Source: Chitinophagaceae bacterium
Lineage (GTDB): Bacteria > Bacteroidota > Bacteroidia > Chitinophagales > Chitinophagaceae
DNA: 64,000 nucleotides
Assembly: GCA_016721725.1 (NCBI GenBank)
Contig: JADKHN010000001.1
Coordinates: 1,736,001 to 1,800,000 of the forward strand
Direction of reading: 5' to 3'
Position numbers and translations under genes: made by a program. The notes below the pieces were generated by a model, which did no database searches, was not told where the DNA came from, and saw only the letters and a list, made by a program, of their open reading frames with translations. Shown piece after piece: positions 15,038 to 24,108 of this stretch. The stretch's first letter is position 1, and each line of letters opens with the position of its first letter.

Positions 15038-16171
15038 ATGAAAATTGGTGTCTTAAAAGAACCTTCCCCCGAAACACGCATCTCCTTATTACCCGAACAT
15101 ATCGCCATCCTGAAAAAGTGGAATGTGGAAGCCGTCATTGAGCATGGCGCAGGATACAATGCCGCCGCCGATGACGATAAATATGTACAGGCCGGAGCCG
15201 CTGTCGCCTCCCGGTCGGAGATCCTGGGTTCAGCAGATGTGGTCTTGTCCATCAATCCATTGTCTGATGCCGATATCTCCGCGGTGAAAAAAGCCGCGGT
15301 GGTCCTGGGTGTCTACCAGCCGCTTTTCAACGGTTCCATGATCCGCAACTGGGCTGAGAAGGGGATCACGCTTTTCAGTATGGACATGCTCCCGCGCACA
15401 ACAAGAGCGCAAAGCATGGATGTGCTGAGCAGCCAGGCTAATATCGCCGGCTACAAAGCGGTATTACTGGCCGCCAATCTTTTCCCGAAATATTTTCCCA
15501 TGTTCATGACCGCCGCGGGCAGTATACCTCCGGCCAAAATGCTGATACTCGGGGCCGGTGTCGCCGGATTGCAGGCCATCGCCACCGGTAAGCGTTTAGG
15601 CGCTGTCGTGGAAGTGTTCGATACCCGCCCGGCGGTGAAAGAGGAAGTGATGAGCCTGGGCGCCAAATTCGTGGAAGTGGAAGGCGCGGCCGATGCCAGC
15701 AAGGCGGGCGGATACGCGGTGGAGCAAACGGAGGAATTCATGCAAAGGCAAAAGGCCAAGATCGCGGAAAGCGTGGCCAAGGCCGATATCGTGATCACTA
15801 CTGCGCAGATCCCCGGGAAGAAAGCCCCGGTGCTGATCACCACGGAAATGATGCAGGCCATGAAGAACGGTTCTGTGATCATCGACCTGGCCGCGGCAAC
15901 CGGAGGGAATACCGAACTGACAAAAAATGAGGAAACGGTCCTACACCAGGGTGTCAAGATCGTCGGTAACTCCCGGCTGCCTTCGGGCATGCCGAGCGAC
16001 GCCAGTAAGCTCTATGGCAAGAATATCCTGAATTTCCTGCAACTCATGGTCACCAAGGAAGGACAGTTGAACCTGAACTTTGATGACGACCTGGTCAAGG
16101 GAACCTGTATCGCTTATAATGGCGCGATCACCAACGAACGAATAGTACAATTACTCACAGCTAAAAGCTAA
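15038..16171 (+). CDS. pntAA: NAD(P) transhydrogenase subunit alpha, part 1 (NAD(H)-binding domain I)
   Basis: The 377-residue protein is the soluble NAD(H)-binding domain of the proton-translocating transhydrogenase. It starts MKIGVLKEPSPETRISLLP and has the Rossmann motif LILGAGVAGLQAIATGKRLGA near residue 170, VFDTRPAVKEEV, and SRLPSGMPSDASKLYGKNI near 325, all typical. In this three-subunit form the membrane part is split off. It is first of pntAA-pntAB-pntB. A -7-like TAACTTAG lies about 18 bp upstream. Confidence 0.95.
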   Translation: MKIGVLKEPSPETRISLLPEHIAILKKWNVEAVIEHGAGYNAAADDDKYVQAGAAVASRSEILGSADVVLSINPLSDADISAVKKAAVVLGVYQPLFNGSMIRNWAEKGITLFSMDMLPRTTRAQSMDVLSSQANIAGYKAVLLAANLFPKYFPMFMTAAGSIPPAKMLILGAGVAGLQAIATGKRLGAVVEVFDTRPAVKEEVMSLGAKFVEVEGAADASKAGGYAVEQTEEFMQRQKAKIAESVAKADIVITTAQIPGKKAPVLITTEMMQAMKNGSVIIDLAAATGGNTELTKNEETVLHQGVKIVGNSRLPSGMPSDASKLYGKNILNFLQLMVTKEGQLNLNFDDDLVKGTCIAYNGAITNERIVQLLTAKS

Positions 16172-16180
16172 TCTAACACT

Positions 16181-16196
16181 TGCCTGCCGGCAGGCA
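16181..16196. repeat. 16-bp perfect palindrome
   Basis: TGCCTGCCGGCAGGCA is a perfect palindrome between pntAA and pntAB. The CCTGCCGGCAGG core recurs as an intergenic palindrome in many Bacteroidota. It could form a hairpin in the pnt mRNA. Confidence 0.7.
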
Positions 16197-16239
16197 GGGC
16201 TAACAGCTCATTATACACCAACTGAATAAAACGAATTTC

Positions 16240-16548
16240 ATGGAAAATGTCCTCAACTGGATCACGGCCAACCAACAGATCATCTATATCGTGGTACTGA
16301 TGATCTTCGTGGGTATTGAAGTGATCGGCCGTGTGCCCAGTGTTTTACATACCCCACTGATGAGCGGCGCCAATGCCATCCATGGCGTGGTGATCATCGG
16401 CGCCATCATCGTGATGGGAAAAGCGGAAACAGACAATTACCTGGCCCTGGTCCTGGGTTTTTTGGCGGTGATACTGGGAACGCTGAACGTAGTGGGTGGG
16501 TTTGTGGTGACAGATCGGATGCTGGAAATGTTCAAGAAGAAAAAATAA
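16240..16548 (+). CDS. pntAB: NAD(P) transhydrogenase subunit alpha, part 2 (membrane)
   Basis: The 102-residue protein has three or four membrane helices, including IIYIVVLMIFVGIEVIG and ALVLGFLAVILGTLNVVGGF, and RVPSVLHTPLMSGANAIHGV, the conserved loop of domain II. With PntB it forms the proton channel. It lies 68 bp after pntAA and 45 bp before pntB. Confidence 0.93.
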   Translation: MENVLNWITANQQIIYIVVLMIFVGIEVIGRVPSVLHTPLMSGANAIHGVVIIGAIIVMGKAETDNYLALVLGFLAVILGTLNVVGGFVVTDRMLEMFKKKK

Positions 16549-16593
16549 ACACGTATTGCACGATCGAATCTCGTGGGAATCAAAAAATAACAA

Positions 16594-18009
16594 ATGGAAC
16601 TGAATCTTTTAACCCTTTGCTACCTCATAGCCAGCATCACCTTTATCCTGGGATTGAAAATGTTATCCAATCCTGCTACGGCTCGTAAGGGTAACCTGGT
16701 TGCGGCAGCCGGGATGACCATCGCCATCGCGGGGACGATCTTTTTGTATGAGCAGGACGGGGAGAAATTGCATAATTACGCCTGGATATTCGGCGGACTG
16801 GCCATCGGTGGCATAATCGGCACACTGGCCGCCCGTAAAGTGAAGATGACGGCGATGCCTGAAATGGTGAGCCTCTTCAATGGCATGGGTGGCGCCTGCG
16901 CGGCCCTGATCTCCCTGGTGGAATTCAACCATCTGTCAAAACAATTAGCAGCGAACGAGGTGGAGATCAGTGCGGTACAACCCACGGTCCTCATCATCGT
17001 ATTGGGCCTGCTCATCGGGTCCGTTTCTTTCGCGGGCAGTATGGTCGCCTGGGGAAAACTAAATGGCAGAGTGAAAGACTTCAGTTTCACCGGGCAGAAT
17101 ATTCTCAACCTCTTGATCCTGCTGGTTGCCATTGTAGCCGGAGTCATCCTGGTATTGAATCCCGGCCAGCCATTATTATTATATGCGATCCTCGGTCTTG
17201 CACTTATATACGGTGTGATGTTCGTGATGCCCATCGGAGGCGCCGACATGCCCGTGGTGATCTCCCTGTTGAACTCCTTCACTGGTGTGGCCGCGGCCTG
17301 CGGCGGATTCCTCTATGATAATAAAGTGATGCTGACCGGTGGTATCCTGGTCGGTGCGGCCGGGACACTCCTGACGATCTTGATGTGCAAGGCCATGAAC
17401 CGCTCTTTGCAAAACGTCTTGATCGGTTCATTCGGTGGCCATAAAACGGCGGCGGTTGCCGGTGGTAAACAGCAGGGCGCTTATAAGGAGATCAGTCTGA
17501 GTGATGCAGCCATGGTGATGAGCTACGCAAACAAGGTGATGGTGGTCCCGGGTTACGGTTTGGCCGTTGCGCAGGCCCAGCACGTTTGCCATGAGCTGGA
17601 GAAGATACTGGAAGAGAAAGGGGTTGAAGTGAAATACGCGATCCATCCCGTTGCCGGACGTATGCCCGGTCATATGAATGTGCTGCTCGCAGAAGCGGAT
17701 GTCAGTTATGACAAGCTGATGGAAATGGAACACGCCAATGATGAATTCAAGACCTGCGACGTGGTGCTGATCCTCGGCGCCAATGACGTGGTGAATCCCG
17801 CAGCCAAGAATGATCCCGCCTCACCGATCTACGGTATGCCCATACTGGAAGTGGAACTGGCCAAGACCGTCATCGTCAATAAACGCAGCATGAAACCCGG
17901 TTACGCCGGTATCGAGAACGACCTGTTCTTCCAACCCAAGACCTCCATGCTTTTCGGCGACGCCAAGAAAGTATTGCAGGACCTTTGCGCAGAGGTGAAG
18001 ACGGTTTAA
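16594..18009 (+). CDS. pntB: NAD(P) transhydrogenase subunit beta
   Basis: The 471-residue protein has eight to nine N-terminal membrane helices (about 1-270), including PIGGADMPVVISLLNSFTGVAA, and a C-terminal NADP(H)-binding domain III: VPGYGLAVAQAQH, HPVAGRMPGHMNVLLAEA and VLILGANDVVNPAA. The complex couples proton entry to hydride transfer from NADH to NADP+, giving NADPH in the inner membrane. It completes the pnt operon; an OmpA-family gene follows 6 bp after the stop. Confidence 0.96.
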   Translation: MELNLLTLCYLIASITFILGLKMLSNPATARKGNLVAAAGMTIAIAGTIFLYEQDGEKLHNYAWIFGGLAIGGIIGTLAARKVKMTAMPEMVSLFNGMGGACAALISLVEFNHLSKQLAANEVEISAVQPTVLIIVLGLLIGSVSFAGSMVAWGKLNGRVKDFSFTGQNILNLLILLVAIVAGVILVLNPGQPLLLYAILGLALIYGVMFVMPIGGADMPVVISLLNSFTGVAAACGGFLYDNKVMLTGGILVGAAGTLLTILMCKAMNRSLQNVLIGSFGGHKTAAVAGGKQQGAYKEISLSDAAMVMSYANKVMVVPGYGLAVAQAQHVCHELEKILEEKGVEVKYAIHPVAGRMPGHMNVLLAEADVSYDKLMEMEHANDEFKTCDVVLILGANDVVNPAAKNDPASPIYGMPILEVELAKTVIVNKRSMKPGYAGIENDLFFQPKTSMLFGDAKKVLQDLCAEVKTV

Positions 18010-18015
18010 ATTTTC

Positions 18016-19131
18016 ATGTCCTTCATGAGAATCATAATTGGCCTGACCTTCATGTTATTGGCCATCACGGTCAGGGGCCAGAACCTTTTCGCCAACCCGG
18101 GTTTTGAAGACATCAATAATTGTGTGGAATATCATGCCGACTGTGCACCGGAGGCCTGGTTCAATATTCCGGCCACCAATTTCCTCGTCAAAGGACGGAT
18201 GGCCCCCAAGCCGGTCCTGGGGAATATGGTTCTGCTGGTTCCCGTATCCAGTGTCTTGCCTGGTTTTCGGAATAAACGCCGTTTCGTTTACACCCTGCTG
18301 GCCTGCCCTTTACAGCGGGATATAGAATATGCTTTGTCTTTTTTTATCCATACGGGCGGACGGCTTTTTGAAAAACTCGACTTTTATTTTACCGATACCG
18401 AACCCACGTTGGGCAGTTTCAATGTCTCAGGCAGATCTCCTTCTTTCAGCATTACCCCTGCGGATATTGATGACGATTATAAAATGGGCTGGAAACATGT
18501 GAAGCGGGTCTTCAAAGCGGAGAAAGGCATGCGGTACTGCGTGATCGGGAATTTTTCAAGCCTTGATGCCGAGATCGGGATGAAAGAATCGATGAACTCC
18601 AGCGGCGACATTTTTTATTTCCTGGATGAAATGGTTTTGAAACCGGTGAACGCTCTGCCGGTATGTTCCGGTTATGCCGAGAATATCAAATTGGCCTATG
18701 CGCAGAATTTCCGGCATTCAGATGATGTCAAGGTGATCCGGGATACCGTACCCTTGAAAAAACTGAGGGTTGTAACCGATACCATTGCCATTCCCGCTGT
18801 CTTCTTTAATGTGGATAGTGATGAAATGGCACCAGGCATCTTTCCGGTTTTGGATAGCGCTATTACAAGGATCATCTCGGGAAATGTAACAAAGATCGAA
18901 GTCTACGGGCATACGGACAGTACCGGATCTCCAAAAAGAAACAGGGAATTATCCATGCTCAGGGCCGGCGCGGTAAAAAAATACCTTTCCGATAGAATGC
19001 CACAGTTCCCCGGGCAATGGCTGGTCGAGGGCAGGGCTCATCTTTTCCCTGTAGCGGGCAATGCTACCGAAGCGGGAAGGAGGAGGAACAGGAGGGTAGA
19101 GATCATCTTAACGACCCTGTCTTATCAATAG
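18016..19131 (+). CDS. OmpA-family outer-membrane protein with N-terminal beta-sandwich
   Basis: The 371-residue protein has a signal peptide (ending VRGQ), then NLFANPGFEDIN, a jelly-roll-like start common in Bacteroidota OmpA proteins, and a C-terminal peptidoglycan-binding OmpA domain with VYGHTDSTGSPKRNRELSMLRA and RRRNRRVEIIL. It probably sits in the outer membrane or periplasm and holds peptidoglycan. An alternative ATG at 18025 fits the signal peptide equally well. The 6-bp gap to pntB suggests co-transcription, an odd partner for a transhydrogenase. Confidence 0.85.
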   Translation: MSFMRIIIGLTFMLLAITVRGQNLFANPGFEDINNCVEYHADCAPEAWFNIPATNFLVKGRMAPKPVLGNMVLLVPVSSVLPGFRNKRRFVYTLLACPLQRDIEYALSFFIHTGGRLFEKLDFYFTDTEPTLGSFNVSGRSPSFSITPADIDDDYKMGWKHVKRVFKAEKGMRYCVIGNFSSLDAEIGMKESMNSSGDIFYFLDEMVLKPVNALPVCSGYAENIKLAYAQNFRHSDDVKVIRDTVPLKKLRVVTDTIAIPAVFFNVDSDEMAPGIFPVLDSAITRIISGNVTKIEVYGHTDSTGSPKRNRELSMLRAGAVKKYLSDRMPQFPGQWLVEGRAHLFPVAGNATEAGRRRNRRVEIILTTLSYQ

Positions 19132-19301
19132 CAGATGGAGAGAATGTTTAGGATCAGGGAAAGACCAGGATGACTTTTCCGGATCGGGTAATCTGGTTCT
19201 GAGTTAATTCGCCAAAAATGTTCTTTTCATCATTTCGCCTTCCCGGTTAAACCATTTACATACCCCCATTCCCGTTTATTTGCGATATTTTTAATTTGCT
19301 A

Positions 19302-20687
19302 ATGGCCATCATGGAACTCCCTGAACAATTAATAGCATCCCTGAAAAATATACCCGGCTTCGAGGAAGCTGCCTTTAAAGCCGTGCATGAATCCGGTGAA
19401 CAGATCACTTCAGTCAGGCTCAATTCAAATAAAATATTCAATATTCAATATTCAATATTAAATGGGCATCAAGACCGGGTTCCCTGGAGCACCCAAGGTT
19501 ATTATTTACCCCGGCGCCCCAGCTTCACACTCGATCCGCAGTTCCATGCCGGCGCCTATTATGTGCAGGAAGCCAGCAGCATGTTCCTGGAGCAGGCATT
19601 GAAGCAAACCATTGACCTTGAGAAGCGGTTGAAAATACTGGACCTCTGTGCAGCCCCGGGTGGAAAATCAACTTTGATCCAATCGCTGATCACGGAGGAC
19701 AGCCTGCTCGTGAGCAATGAGGTCATCAAGGCCCGGGTGAATGTACTGGCGGAGAACATGACGAAATGGGGAAGCGGCAATGTGATCGTTACCAACAACG
19801 ATCCGAAGGATTTTCAGCGGCTGGAAAAATATTTTGATGCGATCGTTGTGGATGCTCCCTGCAGCGGCAGCGGCCTCTTCCGTAAGGATCCGGATGCCAT
19901 TGCGGAGTGGAGTGAGAATAACGTGGCGCTCTGCGGACAGCGACAGCAAAGGATACTGACGGATGTACTGCCGGCCCTGAAAGAAGGAGGCGTGTTGGTC
20001 TATTCCACCTGTTCCTATTCCCTGCGGGAGGATGAGGATATTTCAGAATGGCTGGTGATGGAAATGGATCTGGAAAGCCTGGCATTGGAATTGGATCCGC
20101 AATGGGGGATCATAGAAACAAGATCTGCCCGCTGCGGTGCAAACGGATACCGGTTCTATCCTGATCGGCTGAAAGGGGAAGGCTTTTTCATTGCCGCTTT
20201 CCGGAAAAAAAATACAGGCGGACATGAATGGCGCTCCGGAAGAGCGAATAAACGCCCGGATACGGTCTCACAAAAAGAGATCGATACCATCGCGCCTTTC
20301 CTCAACCGGGCTGATGGACTTTTTTTCATCCGCCAGGGAGATGAACTGATCGCGATGCCGGATTCGTTGAAACAAGATCTGGCTGTGATACAGGATGCAT
20401 TGTATATCAAAAAAGCGGGGGTGAAGATCGGACAAGTGATACGGACCGACCTGGTGCCGGATCATGAGCTGGCGCTGAGCAACCTGATCAACCCATCGGT
20501 CGATCGAATTGATGTTGACCTGGAAACAGCCCTTCAATATCTGCGAAAAGAGGAGTTGAAGATCAAGTGTAGCGGTACAGGCTGGCACCTGGTCTGTTAT
20601 CAGCAATTGCCGCTGGGTTGGGTGAAGATCCTGCCCAACCGCGTGAACAATTACTATCCTTCCGCATGGCGTATTCTTAACAAGTAA
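19302..20687 (+). CDS. rRNA cytosine-C5 methyltransferase, RsmF/NOL1-NOP2-Sun type
   Basis: The roughly 461-residue enzyme has the SAM-binding LDLCAAPGGKSTLIQSL near residue 115, VVDAPCSGSGLFRKDP with the first catalytic cysteine, and YSTCSYSLREDED with the second, the two-cysteine pattern of RNA m5C methyltransferases. The C-terminal part (about 330-460) resembles the RsmF PUA-like extension. I chose the ATG at 19302 over the TTG at 19296. A TAATTTGC -7-like element overlaps just upstream of the start. Confidence 0.92.
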   Translation: MAIMELPEQLIASLKNIPGFEEAAFKAVHESGEQITSVRLNSNKIFNIQYSILNGHQDRVPWSTQGYYLPRRPSFTLDPQFHAGAYYVQEASSMFLEQALKQTIDLEKRLKILDLCAAPGGKSTLIQSLITEDSLLVSNEVIKARVNVLAENMTKWGSGNVIVTNNDPKDFQRLEKYFDAIVVDAPCSGSGLFRKDPDAIAEWSENNVALCGQRQQRILTDVLPALKEGGVLVYSTCSYSLREDEDISEWLVMEMDLESLALELDPQWGIIETRSARCGANGYRFYPDRLKGEGFFIAAFRKKNTGGHEWRSGRANKRPDTVSQKEIDTIAPFLNRADGLFFIRQGDELIAMPDSLKQDLAVIQDALYIKKAGVKIGQVIRTDLVPDHELALSNLINPSVDRIDVDLETALQYLRKEELKIKCSGTGWHLVCYQQLPLGWVKILPNRVNNYYPSAWRILNK

Positions 20688-20738
20688 TTAGCCACCCATC
20701 CAACATTTTTACGCATCTTTGCACCGAAAAAAAGGCAG

Positions 20739-21785
20739 ATGAAGCGTTATCTATTTCTCCTGTTGTCCTTGCCCCTGGTTTCTTTGGCCCAGAACAAAAT
20801 GTTACTGGCAGAAGGGAGTTCCCCCGGTCTTTACCTAACCCATACCGTAGCCCCGAAAGAGAATTTTTACAGTATCGGCCGGTTATATAATATCAGTCCG
20901 AAAGAGATCGCTCCGTTCAATAAACTGGCCCTGGAAAAAGGGCTCAGCCTGGGACAGGTCTTGAAAATTCCGTTGACATCCGGCAATTTCATGCAGGAAG
21001 GTTCACCGGGAGCCGATGAAGCATTGATACCGGTCTATCATACCGTGAAGGAGAAAGAAGGTTTATACCGGATCAGCATGAATTACAATAAGGTCCCGGT
21101 TGATAAGCTGAAACAATGGAACAGGATCAGCGGGGATGGGTTGAGTAATGGCGCCAACCTGATCGTTGGTTATCTCAGGGTGAAGAAAGACCAGTCTGCA
21201 TTGGCCGCCAGCCAGGCGGTACAGGCGGTTGCCGTTGATCAGCAGCCGGTAGCGAAAATCGAACAGGCGCCGGTGATCAAGGAAACCGAATTGAAAAAAG
21301 CGGAGCCGGTCAAAGAAGTAGTGACTCCTGTCGTTAAGGAACCGGTGCCGGAGGTGAAAAAACAGGAACCAGTCAGTGAAGTGATCACCCCGGTCGTTAA
21401 AGAAAAGAAAGAAGAAGCGGTCAAGCCGGTCATCAATAATGAAAGGCCGCCCGTTGATTTCAACGGAGGCCTGTTTAAGCCGACTTTTGATGCACAAACT
21501 AAGGGTGGCGCGCTTCAGCAACAGGATGGCATGGCCGGCGTTTTCAAAAGCACCAGTGGATGGCAGGATGGAAAATATTATTGCCTTCACAATGCATTGT
21601 CACCGGGTACCATCATCAGGATCACCAATGGTGCAACCGGCAAATCGGTCTATGCCAAGGTATTGGATGTCATCCCCGATATCAAACAAAATGACGGTTT
21701 GCTGATTCGCATCAGTAATGCCGCCGCCAGTGAACTCGGCGCAGGCGAAACGAATTTCAATTGTTCCATTCATTATTCAAAATAA
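20739..21785 (+). CDS. LysM-domain secreted protein with RlpA-like C-terminus
   Basis: The 348-residue protein has a signal peptide (ending SLAQ), two LysM domains (about 30-78, THTVAPKENFYSIGRLYNIS, and about 100-145, HTVKEKEGLYRISMNYN), a low-complexity linker rich in EPV, VVK and KKE (about 155-235), and a C-terminal double-psi beta-barrel-like domain (GIVFKS-type start GVFKSTSGWQDGKYY and LSPGTIIRITN ... YAKVLDVIP). It probably binds peptidoglycan in the periplasm. A -7-like CATCTTTG lies upstream, and the C1 peptidase follows 6 bp later, so they form one operon. Confidence 0.85.
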   Translation: MKRYLFLLLSLPLVSLAQNKMLLAEGSSPGLYLTHTVAPKENFYSIGRLYNISPKEIAPFNKLALEKGLSLGQVLKIPLTSGNFMQEGSPGADEALIPVYHTVKEKEGLYRISMNYNKVPVDKLKQWNRISGDGLSNGANLIVGYLRVKKDQSALAASQAVQAVAVDQQPVAKIEQAPVIKETELKKAEPVKEVVTPVVKEPVPEVKKQEPVSEVITPVVKEKKEEAVKPVINNERPPVDFNGGLFKPTFDAQTKGGALQQQDGMAGVFKSTSGWQDGKYYCLHNALSPGTIIRITNGATGKSVYAKVLDVIPDIKQNDGLLIRISNAAASELGAGETNFNCSIHYSK

Positions 21786-21791
21786 ACGATC

Positions 21792-23075
21792 ATGCAAAAA
21801 AAGTTTTTATCGGGCTTTTTTGTTTTGGCTGTCTTGCCAGGCCTGGCTCAGGAAACGCTCAGTAAGGCGGAGGTGATGGGATTGCCAACCCGGTTCACGG
21901 TTGAAAAGACGATTGCCGCCACGCCGGTAAAGAACCAGGCAATTACCGGTACCTGTTGGTGTTTTTCCACGGTTTCCCTGGTGGAAAGCCAGTGCCTCAG
22001 AAAGAACCTGGGAACATTCGACATCAGCGAGATGTTCGAGGTCAGGAATATTTACATTGAAAAAGCGAAGAATTATATCCTCCGCCAGGGACATACCCAG
22101 TTTGGCGAGGGTGGACTGGGACATGATCTGATCAGGGCCATCGTTACGTACGGCGCCGTACCCGAAGCGGAGTACAGCGGACTGAAAGGAAAAGAGAAGA
22201 ATCACAATCACATGAACCTGGTTCCCGCCCTGAAGAAATACCTCGATTCGATCCTGAACAGGAGGCCTGTTCCACTGGATTGGATCATCGGTTATACGGC
22301 GATACTCGATCGGGAACTAGGTGCTGTACCCTCCAGTTTTACCTACCGCGGAAATACCTATACCCCAAAGACCTTTGCAACGGAAGTACTCAAATTCGAT
22401 CCCGGTGAATATGTCAATATCACGTCATTCACCCATCACCCTTACTATGCTCCCTTTGTCCTGGAAGTGCCGGATAATTTCAGCAATGGCGCTTATTATA
22501 ATATTCCTTTGAACGAGATGATGCAACTGACCAGGGATGCATTAAGGTCGGGTTATACCGTGATGTGGGATGCGGATGTGAGTAACGACGGCTTCATGCA
22601 GAAAATGGGTGTGGCCATTCATCCGGATACTGTGACTGCGCCTCAAAAACCAACCACCCTCCGTGCGGTTCGGGAAAGGATATTACGGAACCAACAGGCC
22701 CAACAGAAGCAACCTGTCGACGGCCAATTGGCGGTCAATAATGCGAATGCCAACCCGGGAAATAAAACTGAGCCTAACAAGGCAAACAATGTGGCTACCG
22801 AACCGGTCAAAGAGGGCACCTGGGATGCCGAATTGCGCCAGGACCTGTTTGAGAACCTGACGACGCAGGACGATCACCTGATGCATATCACCGGCATCAC
22901 GAAAACCCCCGACGGGAAGTCTTTTTTCCAGGTCAAGAATTCCTGGGGCGAAGTGGGGCCTGGCAAGGGCTATATCAATGTTTCCGAAGCTTATTTCGCG
23001 ATCAATACGATCAGTCTCATCGTTCCGAAAGCAGCGCTGAGCAAACCCTTACTGGATAAGTTGGGAATAAAATAA
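21792..23075 (+). CDS. secreted C1-family cysteine peptidase (bleomycin-hydrolase-like)
   Basis: The 427-residue protein has a signal peptide (ending GLAQ) and a papain-fold core: active-site cysteine in KNQAITGTCWCFSTVSLVES, histidine in DHLMHITGITKTP and asparagine in FQVKNSWGEVGPGKGYINV. It resembles aminopeptidase C or bleomycin hydrolase but is exported. A disordered insert rich in N, Q and P (about 295-345) precedes the histidine. It pairs with the LysM protein upstream. A strong bidirectional terminator follows. Confidence 0.88.
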   Translation: MQKKFLSGFFVLAVLPGLAQETLSKAEVMGLPTRFTVEKTIAATPVKNQAITGTCWCFSTVSLVESQCLRKNLGTFDISEMFEVRNIYIEKAKNYILRQGHTQFGEGGLGHDLIRAIVTYGAVPEAEYSGLKGKEKNHNHMNLVPALKKYLDSILNRRPVPLDWIIGYTAILDRELGAVPSSFTYRGNTYTPKTFATEVLKFDPGEYVNITSFTHHPYYAPFVLEVPDNFSNGAYYNIPLNEMMQLTRDALRSGYTVMWDADVSNDGFMQKMGVAIHPDTVTAPQKPTTLRAVRERILRNQQAQQKQPVDGQLAVNNANANPGNKTEPNKANNVATEPVKEGTWDAELRQDLFENLTTQDDHLMHITGITKTPDGKSFFQVKNSWGEVGPGKGYINVSEAYFAINTISLIVPKAALSKPLLDKLGIK

Positions 23076-23091
23076 AACTATGGCATGCGGA

Positions 23092-23122
23092 TAAAAAACG
23101 CCCGGAACCGGGCGTTTTTTAT
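23092..23122. terminator. bidirectional rho-independent terminator
   Basis: The stem AACGCCCGG (23097-23105) with CCGGGCGTT (23108-23116), an A-run on the left (23093-23098) and a T-run on the right, lies between the convergent C1 peptidase and fmt genes and can serve both. Confidence 0.9.
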
Positions 23123-24057
23123 TTTTCGAAACGATAACCCCTTAAGAATTCCTCTACACTCATTTTCTTCTTCCCTTCGAGTTGCACTTCAGTTACTGAA
23201 ATATAACCGTCGATCGCTGCGAAGCGGAGGAAGGTCTTCTGGTCCGTTTCATATTCGCCGTGTGAGATCAGCGGGGTGGTCGCCTGGGGCAATTGTGCAG
23301 CCAGGATCTTCAGTTTCTTGTCCTGTAGCTGGGTGAATGCACCGGGGTAAGGGGAGAGTCCGCGTATCAGGTTAAACACTTCCTGTACGGGCCGGTACCA
23401 GTTGATATGACAGGTTTCGGTAAAGATCTTGGGGGCGTGGTGAAGCGTTAAATGGTCATGGGCGATCAGGGAAAGCTGGGGTTTCTCCTTTAAGGTTCCG
23501 GCTGCGATCCCCTGAACCGTCTTCCATAACAGCTCTGCACCCACTTCTTTCATGATATCGTGCAGTTCTCCGGCGGTCTCCTGTTCATAGATGGGTATCT
23601 TCTCCTGGAGTAAAATATCGCCTGTGTCGATCTCATGCTGCAGTTTGAAAGTAGTGACCCCGGTCTCTTTTTCGCCATTGATGATGGCCCAGTTGATGGG
23701 AGCGGCGCCCCGGTATTGGGGTAATAAGGAACCATGGAGGTTGATGGTTCCCATTGGAGGCATGTTCCAAACCACCTCGGGTAACATGCGAAAAGCCACC
23801 ACAACCTGGAGGTCGGCCTGCAAAGACCGGAGCTGATCCAGGAATTCGGGGTCCTTTAATTTTTCGGGCTGAAGGAGGAACAGGCCCTTTTTCAGTGCAT
23901 ATTCTTTGACGGCGCTGTGTTGCAGCTTCAAGCCGCGTCCGGCGGGTTTGTCGGGTGAGGTGACCACGCCAGCGATATTGGATCCGTTCTCCACTAATTT
24001 TTTCAGGGAGGCCACGGCGAATTCGGGGGTGCCCATGAATACGATCTTTGGTTCCAT
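23119..24057 (-). CDS. fmt: methionyl-tRNA formyltransferase
   Basis: The 312-residue enzyme formylates initiator Met-tRNA. It has IVFMGTPEFAVASLKKL at the start, TSPDKPAGRGLKLQHSAVKEYA, and the formyl-folate catalytic region NLHGSLLPQYRGAAPINWAIING followed by TGVTTFKLQHEIDTGDIL. The C-terminal domain (about 205-312) fits the tRNA-binding part of the family. The length is typical. The gene has no def partner in the window. Confidence 0.96.
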   Translation of the reverse strand: MEPKIVFMGTPEFAVASLKKLVENGSNIAGVVTSPDKPAGRGLKLQHSAVKEYALKKGLFLLQPEKLKDPEFLDQLRSLQADLQVVVAFRMLPEVVWNMPPMGTINLHGSLLPQYRGAAPINWAIINGEKETGVTTFKLQHEIDTGDILLQEKIPIYEQETAGELHDIMKEVGAELLWKTVQGIAAGTLKEKPQLSLIAHDHLTLHHAPKIFTETCHINWYRPVQEVFNLIRGLSPYPGAFTQLQDKKLKILAAQLPQATTPLISHGEYETDQKTFLRFAAIDGYISVTEVQLEGKKKMSVEEFLRGYRFEK

Positions 24058-24108
24058 TCCTGAAAATAGTTTTAGCGTAGATGCAATTTACTGAGGCAGG
24101 CTTAAAGC

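Noticed and set aside
15038..16171. alanine dehydrogenase as identity of the pntAA-like gene
   Set aside because: The fold is shared, but pntAB and pntB follow directly and the SRLPSGMPSDASKLY motif is that of the transhydrogenase.
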